64,000 nucleotides of DNA from CADCVQ01 sp038260305 (GCA_038260305.1 JBBSNY010000001.1:124001-188000), one strand, 5' to 3'. Positions 27,603 through 37,011 are shown, counted from the stretch's first letter. Notes: generated by a model from the sequence alone, not told the origin. Translations and numbers: made by a program.

Positions 27603-28368
27603 GCGCTCGTACGTAGCGCGCGATCGCGGCGCGTGACGCGGGGCCGGCAGGGAGCTCGACGACGAACGCGGTGCTGCTCGACGCGCGATGGTTCTGCCAC
27701 GACGTGACGCTGCCCGGATAGCGTGTCAGTCGGCGCGCGGGCAGGCCGCTGGCGGCGGCGAAGCGGCGCTCGACGCGCGCGTCGCCGCCGGAGAGGTCCG
27801 TGACGCCGAGCGGCTGGTGAAACCAGACCGTGACGCGTGGTCGTAGCCTCAAGATCAGGCGATGTGCGATCTGCGACTCGGGCTCTGACAGCGCGCCGGT
27901 CCCGGAATACTGCTGATCACCGGGCCGGCCGAGCGGCCGCCAGCGCCACGGGAAGTTGCGGTTGAGGTCGACGCGGTGCGCGTTTTGGCGCGTGTGGGCG
28001 GCGGCGCCGTCGGGGTTGATGTCGAGCACGATCCAGAGGTCCAGGCCAGGCAGCGGACGGATGTGCTGGAGCGCCCGCGCGACCGCGATGCCCGCCGTTT
28101 CGTCGCCATGGATGGCGCCGACGACCAGCGCCGTGCGCCGCGCGTTCGCTCCACGCAGCTCGCGCGCCGAGATCGGCCGCTGGCGCACGGAATGCCCGAG
28201 TGTCACCGTTACTCGCGAGGAACGGTGCTTCGCGTCGGCATGGACGTAGCCCACCGGGTGCGCGGGCGCCGCGTCCTGATGGCGCAGCAGCGCCGCAGTC
28301 GTCGCGGCGACGATCGCGATCGCGATCGCGATCAGCCACGGGCGCCCGACACGATGACCGACCGACAT
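27568..28368 (-). CDS. M14-family murein peptide amidase-like zinc peptidase
   Basis: The product has 266 residues from the ATG at 28368 (an in-frame ATG at 28425 is also open). A signal anchor (WLIAIAIAIVAATTAALL) is followed by a short linker and an M14 domain: VVGAIHGDETAG (zinc His and Glu), NPDGAAAHTRQNAHRVDLNR (substrate Arg, DLNRNFPW), the third zinc His in VWFHQPLG, and the catalytic Glu in FVVELPAG. This set matches MpaA-like enzymes that cut murein tripeptides, here facing outward. It and the deacetylase probably act on cell wall. Confidence 0.88.
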   Translation of the reverse strand: MSVGHRVGRPWLIAIAIAIVAATTAALLRHQDAAPAHPVGYVHADAKHRSSRVTVTLGHSVRQRPISARELRGANARRTALVVGAIHGDETAGIAVARALQHIRPLPGLDLWIVLDINPDGAAAHTRQNAHRVDLNRNFPWRWRPLGRPGDQQYSGTGALSEPESQIAHRLILRLRPRVTVWFHQPLGVTDLSGGDARVERRFAAASGLPARRLTRYPGSVTSWQNHRASSSTAFVVELPAGPASRAAIARYVRALRGRLRRAAAA

Positions 28369-28467
28369 CGCCGCAGCGTGCCGACGGCAGGCTGACCGCC
28401 GCCTGAACGCACGCGTCGCGTCCACGACGATCCGGTCGGTTGAACGCGTTTTGAGTTCACATAATCG

Positions 28468-28481
28468 GCATTATCGAGCAT
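28468..28481 (+). repeat. 14-bp direct repeat, right copy
   Basis: GCATTATCGAGCAT repeats 26048-26061. Here its left flank gives CATAA-TCGGCA-TTATC, a spacing like the arms and 6-bp centre of Xer-type recombination sites. It lies about 100 bases upstream of the amidase start. See findings. Confidence 0.75.
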
Positions 28482-28529
28482 TGATTCCGGCGCGTGAACT
28501 TGCGGCGGCGCGTGCTTCGCGTGACAGTT

Positions 28530-28751
28530 CTAAGGGGTGGTCGTGCCGTGTCGTTGCATGCGACGAGTGGCGCTCGTGATGGCGCCGACGGTCAGGCCCA
28601 CGATTGCGCCGGCAATAGCTGCGGGGATGCCGAGCTCGAGGGCCGCGAATGGAGCGGTCGGCGCGTAGACGTTCAGGCCGATTACGAGCCCGACGATCGC
28701 TCCGATCGCGCCGGCGAGGGTCCCTCCAAGCATTGCGAACCGGGCTGGCAT
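28530..28751 (-). CDS. Small two-TM glycine-zipper membrane protein
   Basis: The product has 73 residues from the ATG at 28751; a TTG nine bases upstream is also possible. Two hydrophobic helices, AMLGGTLAGAIGAIVGLVIG and AAIAGAIVGLTVGAITSA, contain GxxxG repeats typical of packed helices. The C-terminus is basic. It lies between the wall enzymes and the stress protein; no family assigned. Confidence 0.6.
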   Translation of the reverse strand: MPARFAMLGGTLAGAIGAIVGLVIGLNVYAPTAPFAALELGIPAAIAGAIVGLTVGAITSATRRMQRHGTTTP

Positions 28752-28865
28752 CGACTCCAACTCTAGAGGCTTGTGAGCCCGTCCAGACCCGGGCGGAACA
28801 TCGGTTGGGGGGATCGCGGCGCCTGACGGCGGCAGCGCCGCTGGGCAGCCGGACGTCCCAGCGGC

Positions 28866-29798
28866 CTACGGCGCCACGATCAGCACGGGCCGCCCGGCGT
28901 GGCGCAGGATGCTCTCCGCGCTGCTGCCGAGCACCACCGCCGAGATCGGTGAGCGGCCGCGCGTGCCCGTCACGACGATCGCCGCGTCGTGCTCGTCGGC
29001 GGCCGCGATGATCGCGGTCGGGACATTGTGCGGGGTGTCCAACGCGGTGTGCTGACACGACCATCCGGCCGCGGTCATCGTCGCCGCGCCCTCGCTCGCC
29101 TGGCCCTCGGCCTGCCAGCGCGCCGCCTCGTCGATCGCTGCAGCGCCCTTGTGGACGACCGCGTCGGGGAACGCGACGAGCGATGCGGCGGAGACGAGCG
29201 CCGAGGTCGCGTGCCAGACGGTGGCGACGATCGCGGGCCGTGGGCGCAGCAGCCCCGCCGCGACGTCGACGGCGTGACCGGCCGCGGGCGAGCCGTCGTA
29301 GGCAACCAGCGCCGGGGCGCGCTCGCCGCAGTCGGGGACGTCGGCGGGCACCAGCAGCAGCGGGCGCGCGGAGCGGTGTGCGAGCGCCCGGGCCTGGCCG
29401 CCGAGGGCGCCGGGGTGCGGCGTGGCGCGCTCCGTCGTGCCGGCGACGATGACGCCGGCATCGATCTTGTCGGCGAGCTCGAGGATGACGCGCCACGGCG
29501 GGCTCTCGTCCGGGCAGATCGTGCGCGTGACGTGGATCCCGTGGGCGTCGAACACGTCCTGCGCGGCGCGCGCGGTGTCGACGGCGGCGTCGCGGGCCGC
29601 CGTGCGCAGGTCGGCGCGGGCGTCGTAGAGCTCGTCGAGGACGCACTCGAGCGGCCCCAGCAGCGGTGACTCCCACGTCGCGAGCACGACCGCGGGGCGG
29701 TCGGCGAGCAGGGAGACGGTCGCTTCGGCGAGGCGCGCCGCGGCGGCGGGGTCGGTTCCGGCACAGAGCAGGATCGGGCTGAGGGTGTGGTCGGTCAT
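28866..29798 (-). CDS. Tandem universal stress protein
   Basis: The product has 310 residues from the ATG at 29798; the longer open frame upstream is not protein-like. Two USP domains are visible: the first is degenerate (VIVAGTTERATPHPGALGGQ, then RPLLLVPADV), the second starts ALVAYDGSPAAGHAVDVAAG and ends with the ATP-binding type GTRGRSPISAVVLGSSAESI and RPVLIVAP. Tandem USPs are frequent in hypoxia and dormancy regulons of actinobacteria. It is divergent from the GAF kinase, sharing a 170-base promoter region. Confidence 0.92.
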   Translation of the reverse strand: MTDHTLSPILLCAGTDPAAAARLAEATVSLLADRPAVVLATWESPLLGPLECVLDELYDARADLRTAARDAAVDTARAAQDVFDAHGIHVTRTICPDESPPWRVILELADKIDAGVIVAGTTERATPHPGALGGQARALAHRSARPLLLVPADVPDCGERAPALVAYDGSPAAGHAVDVAAGLLRPRPAIVATVWHATSALVSAASLVAFPDAVVHKGAAAIDEAARWQAEGQASEGAATMTAAGWSCQHTALDTPHNVPTAIIAAADEHDAAIVVTGTRGRSPISAVVLGSSAESILRHAGRPVLIVAP

Positions 29799-29969
29799 GG
29801 CATTCGAAGCTACGCCCGGCGTGGGCGCCGCGCGTCCGTGGTTGTCCACATGTCGCGTCCGCAGTCGTCCTCGTCGGCTCCCGTAGGCACACCGCCGGCC
29901 GTCGGTGCGTGAGGCCGAGAGCGGCGGCGTGACAGACTGACGGGACGGTCCGCAGGCGCGACTGTCACC

Positions 29970-31670
29970 ATGGATGACCATCTCGACGAGCCGCGGATGC
30001 GCCGTCTGATCGATGTCGGACGCACCCTGCTCGCGCAACTCGAGCCCGAGGCCGTGCTCGACCAGGTGCTCGAGACGGCGCGCGAGATCACCGGCGCGCG
30101 CTACGCGGCGCTCGGCGTCCTCGACGGCGACCGGCGCGAGCTCGAGCGCTTCATCACGAGCGGGATCGACGCCGAGGCTCATGCCGCGATCGGGGATCTA
30201 CCGCGCGGGCTCGGGATCCTCGGCGTGCTCATCGACAGCCCGGTGGCGCTGCGTGTCCCCAACGTGGGCGCGCACCCGCAGTCCTACGGCTTTCCGCCCG
30301 GTCATCCGCCGATGCGCAGCTTCCTCGGTGTGCCGGTCGTCGTCCGCGATCAGGTCTGGGGCAACCTCTACCTCACCGAGAAGCACGGCGGCGGCCAGTT
30401 CGACGCCGCCGACGAGGAGTCCGTCGTCATCCTCGCCGGCTGGGCGGCGATCGCGATCGAGAACGCGCGCCTGTACGAAGCCGTCGCCGCGCGGCGCGAC
30501 GAGCTCGAGCAGTTCGCGCGCCGGCTGGAGGCGGCACGCACGATCGCTGTTGCTGTCGGCGCGGAGATGGACCTCGAGCACGTGCTCGAGCTCATCGCCA
30601 AGCGCGGGCGCGCGCTCGTCGAGGCGCGCAGCCTCGTGATCCTGCTGCGCGAGGGGTCGGACCTCGTCGTCGCGGCGAACGCGGGCGTCACGGAGGGCGC
30701 GATCGGTGCGCGCGTGCCGGTCGAGGGCTCGACGACCGGGCACGTGCTCGAGACGCACACGGTGCAGCGCATCGCCGACGTCGGCGCGACCCTGCGCATC
30801 TCGGCGGCCCGGCTCGGCGTCCGCGCGGCACGCACCGCCCTGCTCGCCCCGCTCGTCTATCGCGGCCGCGGGCTCGGGGTGCTCGCGGCATTCGACCACG
30901 GGCCCGAGTCCGCCGGTTTCTCCGAGGACGACGAGATGACGCTGCGCGCGTTCGCCGCCAGCGCCGCGACGGCGGTGGCGCTCGCCCAGACCGTCCAGCA
31001 CGATCGCCTGCGCCACTCGATCGACGCGTCGGAGGCCGAGCGCCGGCGCTGGGCGCGCGAGCTGCACGACGAGACCCTGCAGGGGCTCGGCGGCCTGCGG
31101 GTCACGCTCGGCTCGGTGCTGCGACGTGTCGAGCAGGAGGACGTCGCCGAGCTGCTGCGCGACAGTGTCGATCAGGTGGAGCGCGAGATCGAGAACCTGC
31201 GCGCGATCATCACCGAGCTGCGCCCGGCGGCGCTCGACGAGCTTGGTCTCGTGCCCGCGATCGAGGCGCTCGTGACCCGCGTGAGCGCCGTCGAGGGGCT
31301 ATCGATCGCCTGCGAGATCGACCTGCCGCCCGGTCGGCTCGACCTGGAGCTCGAGACGACGGTCTACCGGCTTTTGCAGGAGGCGCTGACGAACGTCGCC
31401 AAGCACGCACACGCCGAGCGTGCGCGGGTCAGCGTTTGCGTCGACGCCGGACGCCTGGAGGTCGAGGTCGCCGACGACGGGCTCGGCTTCGACCGCGACG
31501 CGGCGACGACCGGCTTCGGCCTCGTCGGCATGCGCGAGCGCGTTCAGCTCGGCGGCGGCCGGCTGACGATCACGCCGACCACCGACGGCACGACCGTACA
31601 CGCCGACATCCCGCTGTCAGAGCTCGACGAGGCCGTGGTCGAGGGCGTAGCGGACGAGGTCGGCCCGTGA
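29970..31670 (+). CDS. GAF-GAF sensor histidine kinase, NarX/DevS type
   Basis: The product has 566 residues and no membrane segment. Two GAF domains (about 20-165 and 190-335) precede a HisKA_3 domain (RRWARELHDETLQGLGGLRV, acceptor His near 366) and an HATPase domain (LLQEALTNVAKHA, VADDGLGFD, TGFGLVGMRERV). The first GAF contains GFPPGHPPMRSFLGVPV, like the region of DevS/DosT where haem is bound; whether haem binds here is inference. The gene is tail to tail with a NarL-type regulator and their coding sequences overlap by 54 bases. Confidence 0.93.
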   Translation: MDDHLDEPRMRRLIDVGRTLLAQLEPEAVLDQVLETAREITGARYAALGVLDGDRRELERFITSGIDAEAHAAIGDLPRGLGILGVLIDSPVALRVPNVGAHPQSYGFPPGHPPMRSFLGVPVVVRDQVWGNLYLTEKHGGGQFDAADEESVVILAGWAAIAIENARLYEAVAARRDELEQFARRLEAARTIAVAVGAEMDLEHVLELIAKRGRALVEARSLVILLREGSDLVVAANAGVTEGAIGARVPVEGSTTGHVLETHTVQRIADVGATLRISAARLGVRAARTALLAPLVYRGRGLGVLAAFDHGPESAGFSEDDEMTLRAFAASAATAVALAQTVQHDRLRHSIDASEAERRRWARELHDETLQGLGGLRVTLGSVLRRVEQEDVAELLRDSVDQVEREIENLRAIITELRPAALDELGLVPAIEALVTRVSAVEGLSIACEIDLPPGRLDLELETTVYRLLQEALTNVAKHAHAERARVSVCVDAGRLEVEVADDGLGFDRDAATTGFGLVGMRERVQLGGGRLTITPTTDGTTVHADIPLSELDEAVVEGVADEVGP

Positions 31671-32273
31671 CGAGCGGCGCAGCTTCTGCTGGATGTGGGC
31701 GCGATGGCTCTCGACCGTGCGGATCGACAGATAGAGCTGCTCGGCGATCTCGGCGTTCGTGTGGCCGAGCGCGATCATCCGCAGCACCTCGACCTCGCGC
31801 TCGGAGAGGTCGTCGGGTGGGCCGGGCGGCTGCGGCGGCTCGGCGGCGATGCGCGCGCCGAGCTGCGGGTTGAGGTACGTCCCACCGGCGGCGACGCGGC
31901 GTACGGCGGCGACGAGCTCGTCGTCGGCCGCCTCCTTGAGCACATAGGCGCGGGCGCCGGCGCTCAGCGCCTGGCGCGCGAAGGCCGGCTCGTTCTGCAT
32001 CGTCAGGACGGCGATCTGCGTGTTCGGCGACGCCGCGAGGATCGTCGGGATCGCGTCGAGGCTCGACCCGCCCGGCATGTTCAGGTCCAGCACGAGCACG
32101 TCGGGCTTGTAGCCGCGGGTCGTGCGGATCGCGGCCTCGACGTCGCCGACGGAAGCGACGACCTCGAAACCGTCCTCGGCCTCGAGCAGCAGCTGCAGTC
32201 CGCGGCGGACCATCGCATGGTCGTCGGCAAGCACGATCGTGATCGTCGTGACCTGTGAGGGCGGGGCATCCAT
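31617..32273 (-). CDS. NarL/LuxR-family response regulator
   Basis: The product has 218 residues from the ATG at 32273. The receiver has LADDH, the phospho-acceptor Asp in VLVLDLNMPGG, LTMQ and the Lys in YVLKEA. The C-terminal LuxR HTH is LSEREVEVLRMIALGHTNAE followed by SIRTVESHRAHIQQKLRRSS. It is the natural partner of the convergent GAF kinase. It is divergent from the FAD oxidoreductase, whose promoter region has the short dyad GGTTT/AAACC near 32315. Candidate master regulator of the surrounding stress genes. Confidence 0.93.
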   Translation of the reverse strand: MDAPPSQVTTITIVLADDHAMVRRGLQLLLEAEDGFEVVASVGDVEAAIRTTRGYKPDVLVLDLNMPGGSSLDAIPTILAASPNTQIAVLTMQNEPAFARQALSAGARAYVLKEAADDELVAAVRRVAAGGTYLNPQLGARIAAEPPQPPGPPDDLSEREVEVLRMIALGHTNAEIAEQLYLSIRTVESHRAHIQQKLRRSSRADLVRYALDHGLVEL

Positions 32274-32383
32274 GACGGCGACGATAGCCACGGCGTCGAG
32301 CACGGCCATCGGGGTTTTCCCGCGAAACCGGCGCGGCTCAGCACCGATGCGTCTCACGCGCGGGCGACCTAGCGTGGTGAGGC

Positions 32384-33532
32384 ATGAGCTACGACACCCA
32401 TGCAGATCCCTTTCACGTCCTGATCGCGGGCGGCGGTGTGGCGGCGCTCGAGGCGATGATGGCTGTGCGCGACCTCGCCGGCGACGGCGTGCGCATCACC
32501 CTGCTCGCGCCCGAGCGCGACTTCCACTACCGGCCGATGGCCGTCGCGGAGCCGTTTGCGATCGCCCACGCCCGCCACATCGCGCTCGTCGCGATCTGCG
32601 CGGACTTCGGCGCGCGGCACGTGACCGGTGCGCTCGCGCACGTCGACCCCGCGCAGCGCCGCGTGGTCACGAGCGGCGGCGAGCAGATCCGCTACGACGC
32701 GCTCGTCATCGCCTGCGGGACGCGGATCCGCCCGGCGTTCGACGGCGTCGTCACGATCGACGACCGCACGCTCGGCGCGACGGTACGCGGGCTCGTGCAG
32801 GACATCGAGCAGGGCTACACCCACGAGGTCGCGTTCGTCGCGCCCGCGCAGGCGTTCTGGCCGCTGCCGCTCTACGAGCTCGCGCTGCTGACCGCGCAGC
32901 GCGCCTACGACATGAACGCCACCGTGGCGATCTCGATCGTGACACCGGAAGCGGTCCCGCTGGCGCTGTTCGGCGGCGCGGTTTCGGACGAGCTGTCGCG
33001 GCTGCTGCACGACGCCGGGATCGCCTTCCGCGGCTCGTCGTCGGCGAGCTACGCGCATGGCGAGCTGACGCTCACCGAGGGTGGCGAGACGATGCGCCCC
33101 GGTCGCGTCGTGGCGCTGCCGCTGCTCGACGGCCCGCAGATCACGGGCGTGCCGGCGGATGCGCACGGCTTCATCCCGGTCGACTCCAGCGGCGCGGTCG
33201 AAGGGGTGGACGCCATCTTCGCCGCCGGCGACGCGACCTCCTACCCGATCAAGCACGGCGGCATCGCGACGCAGCAGGCGGACATCGTTGCCGCGGCCGT
33301 GGCCGCGCTTGCCGGCGGCATCGCGACCGACGCGGGCCGCCCGCGCCTCGTCCTGCGCGGCGTGCTGCTGACCGGCGCCAAGCCGCGCTTCCTCGAGGCC
33401 GAGCTCGCCGGCGGCGAGGCGTTGCACGCCACGGTCGGCGACGTCTGCCCGTGGGATCCGCCGACGAAGATCGCCTCGCGTCATCTCGGGCCCTACCTCG
33501 CCCGCGGCGAGCGTCACGTCGTTCGCGCGTAG
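32384..33532 (+). CDS. FAD/NAD(P)-dependent oxidoreductase (sulfide:quinone reductase-like)
   Basis: The product has 382 residues. The first Rossmann motif is VLIAGGGVAALEAMMAV, followed by FHYRPMAVAEPF as in the SQR/NDH-2 branch. ALVIACGTRIRPAF and the second FAD-binding motif GVDAIFAAGDATSYPIKHGG are present. The redox Cys pair of true sulfide:quinone reductases is not evident, so the electron donor is uncertain. It is followed by the cation ATPase with a 9-base gap, so the two are probably co-transcribed. Confidence 0.87.
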   Translation: MSYDTHADPFHVLIAGGGVAALEAMMAVRDLAGDGVRITLLAPERDFHYRPMAVAEPFAIAHARHIALVAICADFGARHVTGALAHVDPAQRRVVTSGGEQIRYDALVIACGTRIRPAFDGVVTIDDRTLGATVRGLVQDIEQGYTHEVAFVAPAQAFWPLPLYELALLTAQRAYDMNATVAISIVTPEAVPLALFGGAVSDELSRLLHDAGIAFRGSSSASYAHGELTLTEGGETMRPGRVVALPLLDGPQITGVPADAHGFIPVDSSGAVEGVDAIFAAGDATSYPIKHGGIATQQADIVAAAVAALAGGIATDAGRPRLVLRGVLLTGAKPRFLEAELAGGEALHATVGDVCPWDPPTKIASRHLGPYLARGERHVVRA

Positions 33533-33541
33533 CCGCGGCAC

Positions 33542-36346
33542 ATGGGCACGCCCGGCCTCGACCCCGTCCTCGATCCGGAGGAGGACGTCCCCCGCCTGCT
33601 CGTCGATCTGCGCACGCAGGTCGAGGGCCTCGACGAGCGCGAGGCCGCGCGCCGCCTGCTGCAGGTCGGCCCGAACGAGATCCGCCGCGAGAGCGGTCCG
33701 CGCTGGTGGCGCGGCCTGCTGACGCAGTTCACGCATCCGCTGGCGCTGCTGCTGTGGGTGGCTGCCGGGCTCTCGCTGCTCACCGGCGTGCTCGCGCTCG
33801 CCGTCGCGATCGTCGTCGTCATCGTGCTCAACGCCGCGTTCGCGTTCATGCAGGAGCGCCAGGCCGAGCACGCCACGGAGGCGCTGCGCGACCTGCTGCC
33901 GAGCCGGGCGCGCGTGCGCCGCGGCGGGGTGCTCGTCGAAATCGAGGCTACGGCGCTCGTACCCGGCGACCTGCTGCTGCTCGCCGAGGGCGACCGGCTG
34001 TCCGCGGATGCGCGCCTGATCGCCGGCGCCGTCGAGGTCGACATGTCGCCGCTGACGGGCGAGTCGCAGCCGGTCACCCGCAGCGCCGACCGCGCCGAGC
34101 CCGCAGCCGCGCCGCTGGAGGCCGAGGATCTCGTGTTCGCGGGCACGCTGTGCACCGGCGGCGACGCGAAGGCGCTCGTCTACGGGACGGGCATGCACAC
34201 GCAGCTCGGCCGGATCGCGGCGCTGTCGCAAGGCGCCGTCGACGAGATCTCGCCGCTGCAGCGCCAGGTCAACCGCGCCGCGCAGCTGATCGCGATGGTC
34301 GCCGTCGGCCTCGGCGCGGTGTTCTTCGTCGTCGGGCACCTCGTCGCGGGGCTGAGCCTCGCGGAGGCGGGCGTGTTCGCGATCGGGCTGCTTGTGGCCA
34401 ACGTGCCCGAGGGACTGCTGCCGACGATCACGCTCGCGCTCGCGGTGGGCGTGCGGCGGATGGCCAAGCGCCGCGCGCTCGTCAAGAAGTTGACCGCCGT
34501 CGAGACGCTCGGCTCGACGGACGTCATCTGCACCGACAAGACCGGGACGCTGACCGAGGGTCGCATGACCGCGACGTCGCTATGGCAGGCCGGGCAGACG
34601 GTCGCGATCGGCGACGCCGCGCCCACGGCGGACGGCAGCGTGGCGGAGCTGCTGCGCACCGCCGTGCTGTGCAACAACGCGACCCTGACGCGGGCACCCG
34701 ACGACGCAAGCGGCTGGGTGCGCAGCGGCGATCCGAGCGAGAGCGCGCTGCTGCTCGCCGCCGCGCAGCTCGGGCTCGACGTGCCGGCGATTCAGGGCGG
34801 CCGCGATGCACGCCGGCGGCGGCTGTTCGCGTTCGACGCACGACGCAAGCGGATGGCGACGCTCGACGTCGAGCCCGGCGGCGAGCCGCAGATCCACGCC
34901 AAGGGCGCGCCGCTGGAGCTGCTCGCCCGCTGCACGTCGGTGCGCACGCCCGACGGTGGCGAGCGTGCCATCGACGACGCCGAGGCGGCCGCGGTGCGGC
35001 TCGCGTTCGAGCGCTACGCCGCGGACGGCCTGCGCGTGCTGGGCTGCGCCTCGCGCGCCGCGCCCGACATCGCCGAGCAGCGCGCCGACGACCGCGACGC
35101 CGCCGAGTCGGGCCTCTGCTTCCTCGGGCTCATCGCGATGCGCGACCCGCTGCGCGCGCAGGTCCCGGGCGCGGTCGCCGACTGCCATCGCGCGGGGATC
35201 CGAATCATCGTCATCACCGGCGACGACGGCCTGACCGCCGGCGCCGTCGCCCGCGAGGCCGGGATCGTCGGCGAGGACGCGCAGATCGTGACCGGGCCGC
35301 AGCTCGATGCGATGGGCGACGCCGAGCTCGACGAGGTCCTGCGCACGTCGCCGCAGCTCATCGTCGCCCGCAGCTCGCCGGAGTCCAAGCTGCGGATCGT
35401 CGACGCGCTGCGCGCCGAGGGGCACACGGTCGCGATGACCGGCGACGGCGTCAACGACGCGCCGGCTCTGCGCCGCGCGGACATCGGCATCGCGATGGGC
35501 GCGTCGGGCACCGACGTGGCGCGCGAGGCCGCGGCGATGGTGCTGACCGACGACGACTTCGCCTCGATCGTGGCGGCGGTCAAGGAGGGGCGGACGGTCT
35601 ACGACAACATCCGTAAGTTCGTCACGTACATCTTCGCCCACGCGACGCCGGAGATGGTGCCGTTCCTGCTCTACGCGCTGTCGGGCGGCAGCATCCCGCT
35701 GCCGCTGACGGCGCTGCAGATCCTCGCGATCGACCTCGGCACCGAGACGCTGCCGGCGCTCGCGCTCGGCCGTGAGCCCGCCGAGCCCGGCCTCATGGAC
35801 CAGTCCCCGCGGCCGCGCACGACCGGCATCCTGACGCGCGCGATGCTGATCCGTGCGTGGCTGTGGTTGGGCATGCTCGAGGCCGCGCTCGTCGCGGGCG
35901 GCTTCTTCTTCGTGCTGCTGCGCGCCGGCTGGTCGCCCGGCGACCCGACGGGCGCCGGCACGCCGCTACACCACAGCTACCTGATGGCGACGACGATGTC
36001 GTTCGCGGGCATCACGGCCTGTCAGGTCGGCACCGCGTTCGCCGCACGCACGAGCCGCGCCTCGCTGCGGGAGATCGGCGTGTTCTCAAACCCGCTGCTG
36101 CTCGGCGGCATCGCATTCGAGCTCGTCTTCGCGTCGGCCGTGATCTACCTCGCACCGCTGCAGGGCGTCTTCCACACCGCCGGGCTTGGCGTCGCCGAGC
36201 TCGCGCTGCTCGCCACGTTCCCCGTCATCGTCTGGGGCAGCGACGAGCTGCGCCGCGCCTGGTGTCGCCGTCACACCTCCAGCGCGATGCCGACGGCAAG
36301 CATGAACGCGGCGCCGAGCAGCGTGCCGGTGACGACGCCGCGGTGA
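33542..36346 (+). CDS. P-type (P2) cation-transporting ATPase
   Basis: The product has 934 residues. An N-terminal cation-ATPase domain leads to TM1-2, the actuator motif LTGES (near residue 173), the TM4 ion motif NVPEGLLPTITLALAV, the phosphorylation site ICTDKTGTLTEG (Asp near 333), the nucleotide Lys in IHAKGAPLELL and the hinge MTGDGVNDAPALRRADIG. Four to six C-terminal TMs follow. The VPEGL form fits Ca, Na/K or Mg-type P2 pumps; the ion is not decided. The relative CtpF belongs to the mycobacterial DosR regulon. Its last 76 bases overlap the convergent ZIP gene. Confidence 0.94.
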   Translation: MGTPGLDPVLDPEEDVPRLLVDLRTQVEGLDEREAARRLLQVGPNEIRRESGPRWWRGLLTQFTHPLALLLWVAAGLSLLTGVLALAVAIVVVIVLNAAFAFMQERQAEHATEALRDLLPSRARVRRGGVLVEIEATALVPGDLLLLAEGDRLSADARLIAGAVEVDMSPLTGESQPVTRSADRAEPAAAPLEAEDLVFAGTLCTGGDAKALVYGTGMHTQLGRIAALSQGAVDEISPLQRQVNRAAQLIAMVAVGLGAVFFVVGHLVAGLSLAEAGVFAIGLLVANVPEGLLPTITLALAVGVRRMAKRRALVKKLTAVETLGSTDVICTDKTGTLTEGRMTATSLWQAGQTVAIGDAAPTADGSVAELLRTAVLCNNATLTRAPDDASGWVRSGDPSESALLLAAAQLGLDVPAIQGGRDARRRRLFAFDARRKRMATLDVEPGGEPQIHAKGAPLELLARCTSVRTPDGGERAIDDAEAAAVRLAFERYAADGLRVLGCASRAAPDIAEQRADDRDAAESGLCFLGLIAMRDPLRAQVPGAVADCHRAGIRIIVITGDDGLTAGAVAREAGIVGEDAQIVTGPQLDAMGDAELDEVLRTSPQLIVARSSPESKLRIVDALRAEGHTVAMTGDGVNDAPALRRADIGIAMGASGTDVAREAAAMVLTDDDFASIVAAVKEGRTVYDNIRKFVTYIFAHATPEMVPFLLYALSGGSIPLPLTALQILAIDLGTETLPALALGREPAEPGLMDQSPRPRTTGILTRAMLIRAWLWLGMLEAALVAGGFFFVLLRAGWSPGDPTGAGTPLHHSYLMATTMSFAGITACQVGTAFAARTSRASLREIGVFSNPLLLGGIAFELVFASAVIYLAPLQGVFHTAGLGVAELALLATFPVIVWGSDELRRAWCRRHTSSAMPTASMNAAPSSVPVTTPR

Positions 36347-37011
36347 GAGGCGTGCTTCCAGGCGTCGGGCAGCAGGTCGACGACGACGAGCGCGAGCATC
36401 GCGCCGCCGGCGAGCGCGAACGACGCCGGCAGCAGCCCGCGGACATGCTCGACGGCGACCCATGCGATGAGCGCTCCCGGCACCTGCGGCAGGCTCGTCA
36501 GCACGGCACCCCAGACCTGCTTGGCGGCGCTGTAGCCGGCGGGCGCCATCGCCGCGGCGGTCGCGGTCCCCTCGGGGACGTTCTGAATCGCGATCGCTGC
36601 GATGACGAAGACGCCGATGCCGGCCTGATCGGAGGCGAACGCGCTGCCGATCGCAAAGCCCTCGGGCAGGCTGTGCGCAAACAGGACCGCGATCACCAGC
36701 AGCGAGTGCGCGCCTGCCTCGCTGCGCCCGTCGGCCTGCGCGCGCCGTCCCAGCATCCGTCGCAGGAGCACGAGCGCGAGCGCACCGGCGACGACGGCGG
36801 CGAGGACCGTCAGCGGGTTGCCATCCTCGGCGGCGGGCACGAGCAGCCCGACGATCGCGGCGACGGCCATGACGCCGGCCGCCAGGCCGCTCAACACGCC
36901 CTGCGCGGCCCGCGCGCGCTCGTCGCCGAGGGCGATGACGGGCAGCGCGCCGACGCCGGTGGCGAGCGCCGTCCCGGAGGCGATCGCGGTCAGCAGCAGC
37001 GCGTCGTTCAC
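36271..37011 (-). CDS. ZIP-family metal transporter
   Basis: The product has 246 residues from a GTG at 37011 with GAGGAGCG about 9 bases upstream. Eight hydrophobic segments are separated by a short loop after TM3 (RRMLGRRAQADGRSEAGAHS). The metal-site signatures are HSLPEGFAIG in TM4 and IQNVPEGTATAAAM in TM5. ZIPs carry zinc, iron or manganese into the cytosol. It runs against the cation ATPase, with a 76-base 3' overlap. Confidence 0.92.
   Translation of the reverse strand: MNDALLLTAIASGTALATGVGALPVIALGDERARAAQGVLSGLAAGVMAVAAIVGLLVPAAEDGNPLTVLAAVVAGALALVLLRRMLGRRAQADGRSEAGAHSLLVIAVLFAHSLPEGFAIGSAFASDQAGIGVFVIAAIAIQNVPEGTATAAAMAPAGYSAAKQVWGAVLTSLPQVPGALIAWVAVEHVRGLLPASFALAGGAMLALVVVDLLPDAWKHASHRGVVTGTLLGAAFMLAVGIALEV

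Noticed and set aside
32122..35616. An 1164-codon plus-strand frame across the oxidoreductase and cation ATPase
   Set aside because: Arg/Ala-only shadow in another frame of two well-supported genes.
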